DNA of 25,129 nt from Bacillus sp. UNC41MFS5 (GCF_000686805.1 NZ_JMLP01000035.1:1-25129), one strand, 5' to 3'; shown: positions 1 to 7,493, counted from the stretch's first letter. The notes: generated by a model from the sequence alone, not told the origin. Program-made: numbers and translations.

Positions 1-2
1 CC

Positions 3-1229
3 TACCTACGTGTCTATAAAAATAAAGGTGCCAGTGGTGTTGATGGAGTTACAGTCGACGAACTTAAGCAACACCTGAAAGAGAACAAAGATGAGTTGCG
101 CCAGCGCATCAGAACAAGAAAATACCAACCACAAGCTGCCTTAAGAGTGGAAATCCCAAAAGAAAACGGAAAGATGCGCAAATTGGGAATACCAACAGTA
201 GTGGACAGAGTCGTTCAACAAGCCATTCATCAAGTTCTCAATCCCATAATTGAAGAACGGTTCAGCGAATTTAGTTACGGTTTCAGACCTAAAAGAAGTT
301 GTGAAATGGCGATTATTAAAAGCCTGGAATTTCTGAACGATAGTCTTGATTGGGTAGTCGACATTGACCTTGAAAGATTCTTCGATACGGTCCATCATGA
401 TAAACTCATGCGAATTATATCCAACACAATAAAAGATGGCGATGTCATCTCGTTAATCAGAAAATACTTAGTCAGTGGAGTCATGGTGAATGGAAAATAT
501 GAAGACACACCTGTCGGTACTCCGCAAGGAGGAAACCTCAGTCCACTATTAAGTAATATTATGTTAAACGAACTTGATAAGGAACTAGAGAAAAGAGGAT
601 TAAGGTTCGTGAGGTACGCTGATGACGCTCTTATCTTTGTGAAAAGTGAAAAAGCAGCGAACCGAGTAATGAATTCAATCGTGAGATTTATAGAAGAGAA
701 ATTAGGTCTGATAGTCAACGTAGAGAAGAGCAGAATTTCACGTCCAAAAGAATTAAAATTCTTAGGATTTTGGTATTATTACGACATTAATAACAAGAGA
801 TATCAAGTGAAACCTCATCTAAGTTCGGTACAGAAGTTTCAAAGGAAGCTTCGACAACTGACAAAGCGAAACTGGAGTGTTCCATTAGACTACCGAATAT
901 TGAAATTGAAACAAGTAATATTAGGATGGGTAAACTACTTCAGAGTGGCAAACATGAAAAAAGTGACTGAACGAATAGACACGAAGCTTCGCTCCAGAAT
1001 CAGGGTCATTATCTGGAAACAATGGAAAGTAGCGAAGAAACAAATTAGATCGCTTATTCAACTAGGGATTCCGGAGGAAGAAGCGAAAGGATTAACCTAT
1101 TGTCGAAAAGGTTACCGATTCATAGGATTATCCAAAGTCGTCCAAAGAGCAATCTCAAACAAAAGACTAAAGCAGAGGGGAGTCCCCTCTGCTTTAGAAC
1201 ATTATCTAAAAGTACACACTGTGATATAA
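3..1229 (+). CDS. ltrA: Group II intron reverse transcriptase/maturase, 5' partial
   Basis: This is the intron-encoded protein that binds its own intron RNA, helps it splice and reverse-transcribes it into new DNA sites. The frame is open from base 3 and encodes the typical early motif KGASGVDGVT, so the true start lies upstream; an internal TTG at 96 is not a start. Seen in order: the RT core with FSYGFRPKRSC, the TPQGG motif, the catalytic YADD box (VRYADDALIF), then the maturase X domain (ILGWVNYFRVAN, RIRVIIWKQWK). After the X domain only about 70 residues remain and no HNH endonuclease cysteines are seen, so it looks endonuclease-free. The visible part is about 408 codons with no frameshift, so the protein may be functional. 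Such proteins act on RNA in the cytoplasm. Confidence 0.9.
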   Translation, partial: YLRVYKNKGASGVDGVTVDELKQHLKENKDELRQRIRTRKYQPQAALRVEIPKENGKMRKLGIPTVVDRVVQQAIHQVLNPIIEERFSEFSYGFRPKRSCEMAIIKSLEFLNDSLDWVVDIDLERFFDTVHHDKLMRIISNTIKDGDVISLIRKYLVSGVMVNGKYEDTPVGTPQGGNLSPLLSNIMLNELDKELEKRGLRFVRYADDALIFVKSEKAANRVMNSIVRFIEEKLGLIVNVEKSRISRPKELKFLGFWYYYDINNKRYQVKPHLSSVQKFQRKLRQLTKRNWSVPLDYRILKLKQVILGWVNYFRVANMKKVTERIDTKLRSRIRVIIWKQWKVAKKQIRSLIQLGIPEEEAKGLTYCRKGYRFIGLSKVVQRAISNKRLKQRGVPSALEHYLKVHTVI

Positions 1230-1233
1230 ATTG

Positions 1234-1311
1234 AAACGCCGTATACGCGAACCGTACGTACGGTGTTGTGAGAGGGGCGAAAATAATACATTTATTTTCC
1301 CTCTACTCGAT
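1234..1311 (+). ncRNA. Group II intron domains V and VI
   Basis: Domain V has arms AACGCCGTA (1235-1243) and TACGGTGTT (1259-1267). An upper stem TACG/CGTA sits above the diagnostic two-base bulge (CG, 1257-1258) on the 3' side. The catalytic triad position reads CGC rather than the commoner AGC. Domain VI follows (GAGAGGG near 1270 pairing with CCCTCT near 1300) and ends in CTACTCGAT, with an unpaired A as candidate branch point. All conserved parts are intact, so the ribozyme end looks functional. Confidence 0.8.
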
Positions 1312-1369
1312 TGGAATAAAGGGGTTTAGCTTAATAAGAATTGTAAAAGTTTCTTAAGGAAATATAATA

Positions 1370-1398
1370 TTGACTTAAAAATAAATGTGTGTTAAGTT
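1370..1398 (+). promoter_or_regulatory. Possible promoter of the TetR-SMR operon
   Basis: TTGACT (1370-1375), a 17-base spacer and a weak -10, TAAGTT (1393-1398). The GC-rich stretch GACGACCGTTCGG (1413-1425), between this and the ribosome site, is a plausible but unproven operator for the TetR regulator. Confidence 0.35.
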
Positions 1399-1436
1399 TT
1401 AAAATGTAACTGACGACCGTTCGGAAGGTGATTTTT

Positions 1437-2018
1437 ATGACTTTTAATCAAATTAAGAATGTTGCACTGAATCATTTCAGGGATAAGGGATATGAAGGAA
1501 CATCCATGGCACATATCGCTGATGATGTAGGAATTAAAAAACAATCCATTTACACTCATTTCAAAGGGAAAGATGAACTTTTTCTACAGGTTTGCAGTGA
1601 TGTATTTGAGGCCGAATTAGAATTCGTTCTTAATTATATAGACAGTAACAAGACAAAACCGATAGAGGAATTCTTATTTAATTTTCTTTTGCTTTATAAA
1701 GATAGATATGAGAAAAACAACGCAACAAAATTTTGGCTTCGAATCTCTTTCTTTCCACCCACTCATCTTTATGAACAGGTTATAAAATATCTTTACGAGT
1801 ATTTGGATAAGGTAGAAATACATCTCCTTTTGGTAATTGAGAGTGCTATGGTGGAAGGCGAAATTAGCTCAACTATTGATGCAAAACGAGCTACATCTGC
1901 ATTTTTAGGAGTTTTAGATGGAGTACTTGTTGAAATGTTATATGGAGGTTCCGAACGCTTAATGAAGAGACTAGATGCCTCTTGGTATCTTTTTTGGCGT
2001 GGACTTACGAAAGAATAA
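1437..2018 (+). CDS. TetR/AcrR-family transcriptional regulator
   Basis: A 193-residue one-component repressor of the TetR type. The N-terminal helix-turn-helix is clear: FRDKGYEGTSMAHIADDVGI followed by KKQSIYTHFKGKDELF, the family signature at about residues 14-50. The rest is a helical ligand-binding and dimerisation domain. I chose ATG 1437 because GGAAGG lies 8 bases upstream; a GTG at 1428 would overlap that ribosome site. It sits 23 bp ahead of two SMR efflux genes on the same strand. The order matches the B. subtilis yvdT-yvdS-yvdR cluster, so it probably represses the operon and releases it on binding a cationic drug. The ligand is unknown. Confidence 0.88.
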   Translation: MTFNQIKNVALNHFRDKGYEGTSMAHIADDVGIKKQSIYTHFKGKDELFLQVCSDVFEAELEFVLNYIDSNKTKPIEEFLFNFLLLYKDRYEKNNATKFWLRISFFPPTHLYEQVIKYLYEYLDKVEIHLLLVIESAMVEGEISSTIDAKRATSAFLGVLDGVLVEMLYGGSERLMKRLDASWYLFWRGLTKE

Positions 2019-2041
2019 TTACATTTTCGGGGGAATATGGA

Positions 2042-2383
2042 ATGAAACGAAATTGGGTATTTGTCATATTGGCGGGTCTTATTGAGGTTATGTGGGCAAT
2101 AGGATTAAAGCATGCGAGCAACTGGCTTTCTTGGGCTGGTATTGCTCTACTTATATATTTTTCATTTGTTTTACTGATAAAAGCGACAAAAAGCCTACCC
2201 GTTGCTACAGTTTACGCAATCTTTACTGGGATCGGGACAGCTGGGACTGTTGTGGTGGAGATGTTGTTGTTCGGAGAAGCCTTTAGTTGGACGAAAGTAT
2301 TTTTTATTTTCTTACTTCTGTCTGGTGTTGTAGGATTGAAGCTTGTCACAACTGAATCTAGTAAGAAAGAAGGTGCTGTGTAA
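2042..2383 (+). CDS. Small multidrug resistance (SMR) efflux subunit, longer partner
   Basis: A 113-residue, four-helix inner-membrane protein of the SMR family, which exports cationic compounds in exchange for protons. The essential membrane glutamate is in helix 1 (AGLIEVMWAIGLKHA, E14), and the SMR helix 3 signature VATVYAIFTGIGT is present. ATG 2042 follows GGGGGA by 7 bases. It ends one base before the start of the second SMR gene. Two adjacent unequal subunits point to a heterodimeric pump like YkkCD or YvdSR. The substrate could be quaternary ammonium compounds or guanidinium; sequence alone does not decide. Confidence 0.9.
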   Translation: MKRNWVFVILAGLIEVMWAIGLKHASNWLSWAGIALLIYFSFVLLIKATKSLPVATVYAIFTGIGTAGTVVVEMLLFGEAFSWTKVFFIFLLLSGVVGLKLVTTESSKKEGAV

Positions 2384-2384
2384 C

Positions 2385-2699
2385 ATGGCTTGGTTGTATC
2401 TCATACTGGCAGGAGCTTTTGAAGTGGTTGGGGTTACAGGTATGAATAAAGTAGTTAAAGACAAAAACTTACAGTCATATATGGTATTGTTCCTTGGATT
2501 TATATTTAGTTTTAGTTTTCTGAGTTTAGCAATGAAAACTCTCCCCGCGGGAACATCCTATGCCGTTTGGACAGGGATTGGAACTGTGGGTGGAACGATT
2601 ATTGGAATGCTTGTTTATGGAGAAGCAAAGGATTGGAGACGTATTTTATTTATAGCTCTAATATTAGTAGCAGTAATTGGATTGAAAATGACATCATAG
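2385..2699 (+). CDS. Small multidrug resistance (SMR) efflux subunit, shorter partner
   Basis: A 104-residue, four-helix SMR protein and probable partner of the preceding subunit in a heterodimeric proton-coupled exporter. The conserved glutamate is in helix 1 (LAGAFEVVGVTGMNK, E13), and the helix 3 motif GTSYAVWTGIGTVGG is clear. It lacks the short charged C-terminal tail seen on its partner. AAGAAGGTG lies about 11 bases ahead of the ATG, inside the end of the previous gene, so the two are probably translationally coupled. Resembles YvdR/YkkD-type subunits. Confidence 0.9.
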   Translation: MAWLYLILAGAFEVVGVTGMNKVVKDKNLQSYMVLFLGFIFSFSFLSLAMKTLPAGTSYAVWTGIGTVGGTIIGMLVYGEAKDWRRILFIALILVAVIGLKMTS

Positions 2700-2702
2700 A
2701 AT

Positions 2703-2834
2703 TTGAGATTTAAAAAGCTAATTTTGGGAAGAAATGTATTAAAAATTCCACTAGCTCATCTAAATGAATTTCCCGATTATTATAAAAGGTTAATAAAACT
2801 TGAGGAAGAAGCAAAAGCATATTGGAACAAATGA
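2703..2834 (+). pseudogene. C-terminal remnant of a small conserved protein
   Basis: An open frame with no start codon of its own and no ribosome site encodes about 43 residues ending at TGA 2832-2834. It includes PLAHLNEFPDYYKRLIKLEE and then EAKAYW. I recall similar tails in small Bacillus proteins of the DUF5661 type, but this is from memory. It begins just after the SMR stop and looks like the 3' end of a gene whose front was lost when the SMR operon or another segment moved in. The hairpin at 2881 probably was its terminator. Confidence 0.45.
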
Positions 2835-2880
2835 AATACGGTTCACTCCTGCAAAAACTCATAATGAATTAAAATTTAAG

Positions 2881-2912
2881 AACCATCCTGTGTTTCAGGA
2901 TGGTTTATTTTT
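2881..2912 (+). terminator. Rho-independent terminator
   Basis: AACCATCCTG, loop TGTTT, CAGGATGGTT, then TATTTTT. It ends the SMR operon and the remnant behind it. Confidence 0.85.
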
Positions 2913-2941
2913 GCACTAATGGACTTGTGAACAGAGTTACC

Positions 2942-2970
2942 TTTATAGAATAATAATGCAATAATATACT
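2942..2970 (+). promoter_or_regulatory. Possible promoter for the exporter-AraC unit
   Basis: TTTATA (2942-2947), 17-base spacer, TATACT (2965-2970). The -35 box is poor; AraC-type activation would fit that. Confidence 0.3.
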
Positions 2971-3030
2971 ATAAGCATTTAATTTGAGGATGTATTATTA
3001 CATGAGAATACCTTGAAGGGAGTTTTCCTT

Positions 3031-3606
3031 ATGAATATTACATCTTTTATAATTTACTGTATTATTGTCACTTTTACACCAGGACCTACTAATATCGTCA
3101 TATTATCCACTGTGCATCATTTGGGGACAAAAAAGGCAATGGAATATACGTTTGGTGCTACGATTGCATTTGGTTTATTACTAGTTATTTCTGCTATGTT
3201 GAATACTGTCCTTATAGAGATCATACCAAAAATTTTAATTGTTATGCAGATCATCGGAAGCGCATATATCTTCTATCTCGCTTATCAAATTTGCAAAAGG
3301 GATTCGTCAAAACCATCTGTAATCGAAACTGGTACCTTTAGGTCAGGCTTCCTTATGCAGTTTTTAAATCCAAAGGTGGTCCTATTTACAATGACTGTCA
3401 TTCCCAGCTTTATAACGCCGTACTATACTGCAATGCCTGCGGTGACTATAAGTGTTTTCGCTATAACTCTTATTGGATTTTTGGCATTTATTACATGGGT
3501 TCTTTTCGGTACCATCTTCAAGAAGTTTTTACAGAATCATAGTAAGATTGTTAATGTAATGATGGCATTATTTTTAGCATATTCTGGAATCATGATATGG
3601 TTGTAG
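3031..3606 (+). CDS. LysE/RhtB-family amino-acid exporter
   Basis: A 191-residue integral membrane protein of the LysE/RhtB translocator superfamily, which exports amino acids or related metabolites. The family signature is near the N-terminus (FTPGPTNIVILS, residues 12-23), and the mid-protein motif FLMQFLNPKVVLF precedes the last helices; about six hydrophobic segments are visible. ATG 3031 is preceded by AAGGGAG at suitable spacing. An AraC-type regulator starts 26 bp downstream and is probably cotranscribed and in control of the exporter. Substrate not predictable. Confidence 0.88.
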   Translation: MNITSFIIYCIIVTFTPGPTNIVILSTVHHLGTKKAMEYTFGATIAFGLLLVISAMLNTVLIEIIPKILIVMQIIGSAYIFYLAYQICKRDSSKPSVIETGTFRSGFLMQFLNPKVVLFTMTVIPSFITPYYTAMPAVTISVFAITLIGFLAFITWVLFGTIFKKFLQNHSKIVNVMMALFLAYSGIMIWL

Positions 3607-3631
3607 GAAGGCTACACTAGAGGTGAATTTA

Positions 3632-4411
3632 ATGGATAAATTTATCTATAAAAAATCGGCAAATATTACTGCATTATCAGCAAGTATTAATGATTTTACG
3701 TATAAAAAGCATTCTCACCAGGAGTATGCAATAGGGGTAACATTGCGTGGTATCCAACAATATAACTTGGATGGGAGCTTACAATTATCCTATCAAAATG
3801 GTGTTATGCTATTTAACCCAGAACAGGCACATGATGGAATGGCACATGATCATGAGGCAGGACTTGATTATGTTATGCTATATATTGAGCCGCAATTGCT
3901 TTTAGAGGTAATGGAGAAAAAGGATTTAGTCCGTTTTTCAAATCCTATTGTCTATGATCATAGACTTGAACAAAGAATATTAAGTCTTTCCAATGCCATA
4001 TTAAGCGAAAAAGATGAGGCTTTGTGTAGTGAATTACTCGTATCCCTCACAGATAGCCTTATGCAAACGAATCTTTCTACACACTATAAGAAAGATAACA
4101 CTCTGATTAGTAAAGCTAAGGATATGATTCATAGTAACCTAGAAAATGTACTTAAACTTGACGAGATATGTAATGAGCTTAATTTATCGAAATTTCAGTT
4201 TATCAGATTATTCAAGGCTCATACCGGAATTTCACCATACCAATACTTTCTTAACTGCAAGATACAACGCTCAAAGCAGTTAATAGAAAAAAATAGAGAT
4301 ATTTATGCGGTAGTAGCTGATTGTGGTTTCGTTGATTTATCCCATTTAAATAAACATTTTAAAAGCGTATATGGTACAACAGCATTTGAATATATGTCAT
4401 CTTTAAATTAA
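3632..4411 (+). CDS. AraC-family transcriptional regulator with N-terminal cupin-like domain
   Basis: A 259-residue regulator. Residues 1 to about 150 form an AraC-type ligand-binding domain (HSHQEYAIGVTLRGIQQYNL, then GVMLFNPEQAHDG). The C-terminal 100 residues hold the two helix-turn-helix motifs: LDEICNELNLSKFQFIRLFK and, near the end, VVADCGFVDLSHLNKHFK. ATG 3632 was chosen because AGAGGTG lies 6 bases upstream; a GTG inside that site is rejected. Lying 26 bp behind the LysE-type exporter, it is probably its activator, responding to the exported compound. This exporter-regulator pairing is common in Bacillaceae. Confidence 0.88.
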   Translation: MDKFIYKKSANITALSASINDFTYKKHSHQEYAIGVTLRGIQQYNLDGSLQLSYQNGVMLFNPEQAHDGMAHDHEAGLDYVMLYIEPQLLLEVMEKKDLVRFSNPIVYDHRLEQRILSLSNAILSEKDEALCSELLVSLTDSLMQTNLSTHYKKDNTLISKAKDMIHSNLENVLKLDEICNELNLSKFQFIRLFKAHTGISPYQYFLNCKIQRSKQLIEKNRDIYAVVADCGFVDLSHLNKHFKSVYGTTAFEYMSSLN

Positions 4412-4457
4412 AGAGAGATTTTGATAAGCCTCTGAAAAAGGGGGAAACAACTTATGA

Positions 4458-4592
4458 AAAAAATGGGATGCCGATTTGATTAATTCATCTGACCATGAAG
4501 CCTGTGGTACAGAATGGTTAGATCAACCGGTAGAACCTTATCTGGTCGATACAAACCCGAAAGTATTAACCATACATTCATTGTGGCAGTGA
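4458..4592 (+). pseudogene. Unrecognised gene remnant
   Basis: A short reading frame carries about 43 codons of protein-like sequence (KKWDADLINSSDHEACGTEW, then LDQPVEPYLVD and VLTIHSLWQ) to TGA 4590-4592. GGGGGAAAC and an ATG at 4454 sit just upstream but in another frame (that frame stops after 9 codons at 4481), with a run of A's between. A single-base slip would join the start to the body. I do not recognise the family. The rest of the 321-base gap between 4411 and the DUF192 gene shows nothing else I can support. Confidence 0.35.
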
Positions 4593-4741
4593 TTATTGAA
4601 AATAAAGTATCAAATGTATAACCATATAATAAGTATAGGAAGTAAAAGGAGTTTTCCTCGTTGTTTTTTCTTCTAGTTGTCGTAATATCTCCAACTTTCT
4701 TCCTTTTTATTTAAAGGGAAAAGATAAGGTGAGTGAATTTG

Positions 4742-5173
4742 TTGAAAAAAAGATTAAAATTCATCGGTTTTCTTTTTCGTCAAGAAAAAAAAGCAAGTCT
4801 TCAAACAAAAATGATTAAAGTTTCTAGTGGAAAACGGACAACCAAATTAACCGTTCAAGTTGCAGATACTCAAGAAAAACGAGATAAGGGCTTAATGTTT
4901 GTTGGAAAATTACCCGAAAACGAGGGAATGCTATTTGTGTTTTCAGGAAAAACATATGGCGGTTTTTGGATGAAAAACACCTTAATTCCTTTATCTATTG
5001 CATTTCTTGATTCAGATGGGAAAATTCTAAAAATACTAGATATGGTCCCTTGTAAAGAGGAAGAATGTCCTACTTATGATCCGGAATTGTTTTATCATTA
5101 TGCAATCGAAGTAAATCTTGGATGGTTTGAAAAAAATCAAATCAAAGTAGGGGATTTTGTAAAGCTTGATTAA
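4742..5173 (+). CDS. DUF192-family protein
   Basis: About 143 residues. The DUF192 core spans roughly residues 30-140, with the diagnostic stretches AQEKRDKGL-like (TQEKRDKGLMFVGKLPENEG), MLFVF, GGFWMKNTLIPLSIAF, and the closing GWFEKNQIKVGD. Members are small, usually exported beta-rich proteins of unknown biochemical role. The basic N-terminus with a short hydrophobic patch (FIGFLF) is too weak to call a signal peptide. Start choice is uncertain: AAGGTGA at 4726-4732 suits TTG 4742 or TTG 4739, while GTG 4733 abuts it. It stands alone, with a strong terminator overlapping its stop. Confidence 0.82.
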   Translation: MKKRLKFIGFLFRQEKKASLQTKMIKVSSGKRTTKLTVQVADTQEKRDKGLMFVGKLPENEGMLFVFSGKTYGGFWMKNTLIPLSIAFLDSDGKILKILDMVPCKEEECPTYDPELFYHYAIEVNLGWFEKNQIKVGDFVKLD

Positions 5174-5214
5174 AATCACCTCACCTCTTCTTAGAGGTGA
5201 GGTGATTTTTTTTA
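5172..5214. terminator. Bidirectional terminator between convergent genes
   Basis: AAAATCACCTCACCTC, loop TTCTTA, GAGGTGAGGTGATTTT and more T's. A perfect long stem lying between the convergent stops at 5173 and 5222; it has T-rich tails in both directions. Confidence 0.92.
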
Positions 5215-5221
5215 TAGATAT

Positions 5222-5695
5222 TTATCTTTTTTTCGCCTTCAATAAGGCTGCGTAGCTTGCCGCCTTTTCGGGTGGAGCAGTGAGGGATTTCTCATAACCT
5301 TTTTTAAAGCTTTTTTCGTACGCCCTCACAAACCTCTGCCCTAGTATCCGCTGAGCCGCCTGTACCGCATTCATTTCTGGATGGGCATGAAGGTAGGCGT
5401 AGAATTTCTCCCCAGATGAAAAAGAGAGGTACACCTGTCGGAGAAGTCCTATTTTTATGAGGGGCCGAGCTATTTCCATCTTGTTATCTAAGCTCAGTTG
5501 GGAGCGCGGCATCTGCTGCCAAGCACGGGAGATCCTGAAATTATGACGGTCTTCAAGCCCCGAACGGATTCCTTCATAATATCCTTCTTCCATCCCCATC
5601 TGGACGGGGTCCGGCGGCGGTTGGCCTTCTGTTTGAAATTCGCCTGTGAAAAGAAGGCCGGCAAATAGGAAAAAGGCTATTAGTTTCCGTGTCAC
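5222..5695 (-). CDS. Secreted hypothetical protein
   Basis: A 157-residue protein starting at GTG, with AAGGGGGG upstream. The N-terminus is a plain signal peptide (TRKLIAFFLFAGLLFTGEF) without a lipobox. The mature part has no cysteines and is rich in Glu, Lys, Arg, Ala and aromatic residues. It carries two similar short stretches, GMEEGYYEGIRSGLED and FVRAYEKSFKKGYEKSLT, suggesting amphipathic helices with a repeated G-Y-E/K spacing. I do not recognise the family. Its codons are visibly more GC-rich than those of its neighbours, which could mean a different origin. Likely exported; function unknown. Confidence 0.7.
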   Translation of the reverse strand: MTRKLIAFFLFAGLLFTGEFQTEGQPPPDPVQMGMEEGYYEGIRSGLEDRHNFRISRAWQQMPRSQLSLDNKMEIARPLIKIGLLRQVYLSFSSGEKFYAYLHAHPEMNAVQAAQRILGQRFVRAYEKSFKKGYEKSLTAPPEKAASYAALLKAKKR

Positions 5696-5773
5696 AGCTT
5701 TTCCCCCCTTTCTGTTTATTCTCTTCTTTAGTTTAACCAGTCATTACCATCATATGTAGTAGGGAAGGTCATC

Positions 5774-5823
5774 AAGTGGTGAATAACGTCTTTGTGTTGA
5801 TTGCGTTATTCAAAGTGGTGAAT
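5774..5823. repeat. Inverted repeat flanked by 11-bp direct repeats
   Basis: AAGTGGTGAAT occurs at 5774-5784 and again at 5813-5823. Between them lies the inverted repeat GAATAACG (5781-5788) / CGTTATTC (5804-5811). It sits upstream of yhfH and of the start of the secreted-protein gene, so it may be a regulator binding site. No family assignment is possible. Confidence 0.4.
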
Positions 5824-5889
5824 TATATACAAGGTAAAAATAGAGTTGAGGAACATATTAAAACTTTTAGGATTTACTTAAAAAAGGTC

Positions 5890-5918
5890 TATACATTTTT
5901 CTTTTTTTTGTTTATACT
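5890..5918 (+). promoter_or_regulatory. Possible yhfH promoter
   Basis: TATACA (5890-5895), 17-base spacer, TATACT (5913-5918). The poor -35 fits an activated promoter; in B. subtilis yhfH belongs to the Spx thiol-stress regulon, which I recall from the literature and cannot show here. Confidence 0.35.
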
Positions 5919-5971
5919 GTATTATAACAACAGAAAAAACAAATAACTGTATTAATAAAGGAGAGGTTAAA

Positions 5972-6106
5972 ATGTTGATGAGTCCAGTTGAATTTTTCCG
6001 CAATTTGCCAAAAAAGGAATGTACTGAATGCGGGAAGCATATACATGAGCAAGCAGAAAGTTATTTGATGGATTGTGATCAATGTTTATCCAAAAAAGAA
6101 GAGTAA
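5972..6106 (+). CDS. yhfH: YhfH-family small zinc-binding-type protein
   Basis: A 44-residue peptide starting at ATG 5972, with AAAGGAGAGG about 7 bases upstream. It reads SPVEFFRNLPKKECTECGKH followed by IHEQAESY and CDQC, so it has two CxxC pairs placed as in a small zinc ribbon, and it matches the B. subtilis YhfH pattern (EF..NLP...C.ECG...EQ.E.Y...C..C). Function is unknown. It is monocistronic, with its own terminator 10 bases after the stop. A 61-codon antisense frame over it has no ribosome site and is a shadow. Confidence 0.85.
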   Translation: MLMSPVEFFRNLPKKECTECGKHIHEQAESYLMDCDQCLSKKEE

Positions 6107-6114
6107 AGTTTGTT

Positions 6115-6145
6115 AACTCTCCAGCTTTCCTGGGGGGTTTTTTTA
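6115..6145 (+). terminator. yhfH terminator
   Basis: AACTCTCCAG, loop CTTTC, CTGGGGGGTT (two G-U pairs), then a T run. Confidence 0.8.
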
Positions 6146-6195
6146 CTTTCAAAACAATAATTTGGTTTTATATAAGTTACCTTCCTATATGAATA

Positions 6196-6230
6196 AAGGC
6201 AGCTTTCAATTTCTTGCTGAAAGCTGCCTT
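6196..6230. terminator. Hairpin downstream of the broken MFS gene
   Basis: Perfect 13-bp arms AAGGCAGCTTTCA / TGAAAGCTGCCTT with a 9-base loop. Placed to end the minus-strand MFS gene at 6283; the T tail on that strand is short. Confidence 0.7.
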
Positions 6231-6282
6231 GTTAATTAGATTTTAATTGTAATTTACTATATAGGGATATATCTATATTAGT

Positions 6283-7316
6283 CTAACTATTCAAGAAATA
6301 AAGTATTAATAAAAACTTTTCTATTCCAGAGGCTAGGAGTGTAGCACCAGAAGCAACAGCCATAGTAATACGGCCAAGCTTATCTACCAGTATACCTGTC
6401 AATGGTGAAGGAAGGTACATAGCTGCTATATGGAAACCTATAACTAATCCTACTTCTCTCAAACCATGACCATGATGTCCCATATGAATGGGTGTCATTG
6501 TCATAATGGCTGCCATGACAAATTGAGTCAAAATCATAATTACAGCCCCTTCAACAACACCCTTTTTGTTTATGGTGGCATTCTTTAAATTTGTCCCTGT
6601 CTGTGCGGTATCGTCTTTTTTCTTAGCATTCGCAATAGCTGTAGACACAACCAAAGGGTCTGGACGAAGAAAAATTAAGATAAATAATCCGGAAATAATA
6701 AAAGCAGCTGCTGACAAGATAAAGGGTCCAGCCAAGGTTGGAACACCAATTGAATCCGCAAATTCTCCCATTCTATTGACCAAGTTAGGACCAACTACAG
6801 CACCCAAGGTAGTGGAAACCATGGCCATGCTTGCAGCAGTTGCCCTTTGTTTATCTGTTGCAAGGTCTGTTCCTGCATATCTCGCTTGTAGATTAGATGC
6901 CGTACCAGCTCCATAAATTAAAAGAGAAATAAATAAAAGTGGGATGCTGTTGGTTAAAGCTGCAATTATAACACCAATAGCACCTAACCCACCTGCAAGG
7001 AAACCACCTGCAAGTCCTACTCTACGGCCAAAACGTTGTGAAGACCGGCCTATAAGTAGGGCAGCTCCTGCAGAACCTAAAGTAAATAGGGCAGTTGGAA
7101 TTCCTGCCGCATTTTCAGTCCCTAGCATGTCTTGTGCAAGAAGCGCTCCTACAGTTATACCGGCTCCAAGTCCAGATCCCCCAGAGATTTGTGAAGAATC
7201 AAAGTTCTTAATGTTTTTTTATAAAGCTGTATTTGTCTTTCTGGTGAATCAAAATATTCTTGCAACCATATAGGCTGCTGTGTTGGGGTATTTGTTTCTT
7301 TTGCTGTCATTGTCAT
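6283..7316 (-). pseudogene. MFS transporter gene, frameshifted and C-terminally truncated
   Basis: The minus strand holds a proper start at 7316 (ATGACAATGACAGCAAAAG) with GGAGGTAGAG ahead, reading TAKETNTPTQQPIWLQEYF. The frame then runs into a stop near 7150. The following frame encodes typical MFS sequence: GGSGLGAGITVGALLAQDML (helix 1), GRSSQRFGRRVGLAGG (the loop 2-3 motif), further helices, and LVDKLGRITMAVASG. Adding one T near 7200 (TTCTTC to TTCTTTC) joins the two parts as TLRTLILSQISGGSGLG, a normal helix 1. The 3' end is also abnormal: after about nine helices it ends in EKFLLILYFLNS instead of the last three. So two defects; the long intact middle suggests recent loss. Substrate unknown. 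Confidence 0.8.
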
Positions 7317-7400
7317 GAACTCTACCTCCAAACGAAATATCCTTGTAGCTTTTCATGTTCATTTTGTGATCCTTGGAACATTTCATTTATATCGTCATTA

Positions 7401-7443
7401 GAAGAAGCTTATAATTAAATTTTCTTTAATTATGAGCTTCTTC
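7401..7443. terminator. Long hairpin between the hydrolase and MFS genes
   Basis: GAAGAAGCT, an A/T arm, then the complementary arm ending AGCTTCTTC at 7443, about 20 bp with one mismatch. It lies 50 bases beyond the stop of the minus-strand hydrolase gene; the T-rich side is on the plus strand. Confidence 0.65.
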
Positions 7444-7493
7444 TCTTTTCTTATTTTTAAATAGGAACGTGACACTATTTGTCGGTGTTCATA

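Larger units (their letters stand above)
1..1311 (+). mobile_element. Group II intron, 3' portion (5' end outside window)
   Basis: The open frame of a reverse transcriptase/maturase is followed within about 10 bases by an RNA domain V hairpin and a domain VI hairpin, the fixed order at the 3' end of a bacterial group II intron. The predicted 3' splice boundary is near 1311, after CTACTCGAT. The 5' ribozyme domains and 5' exon lie outside the window. What it interrupts cannot be told from the downstream flank, which carries the promoter region of the next gene. Confidence 0.85.

Noticed and set aside
2092..2286. 64-codon plus-strand frame within the first SMR gene
   Set aside because: Out-of-frame shadow of a clear SMR protein.
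4661..4715. 18-codon hydrophobic frame after AAAGGAG, ahead of the DUF192 gene
   Set aside because: Too short to support and composed of low-complexity T-rich codons; could be a leader peptide but nothing shows it.
5967..6152. 61-codon minus-strand frame over yhfH
   Set aside because: No ribosome site, starts inside the yhfH terminator, and the plus-strand YhfH frame is clearly real.
7180..7240. Run of seven A's (minus strand) as slippage site for the MFS frameshift
   Set aside because: A shift there gives a poor helix 1; adding one T near 7200 restores a normal MFS sequence, so the lesion is placed there.
6566..7273. Two plus-strand frames of 116 and 109 codons
   Set aside because: Pro/Ala/Ser-rich shadows opposite the MFS pseudogene; no ribosome sites.
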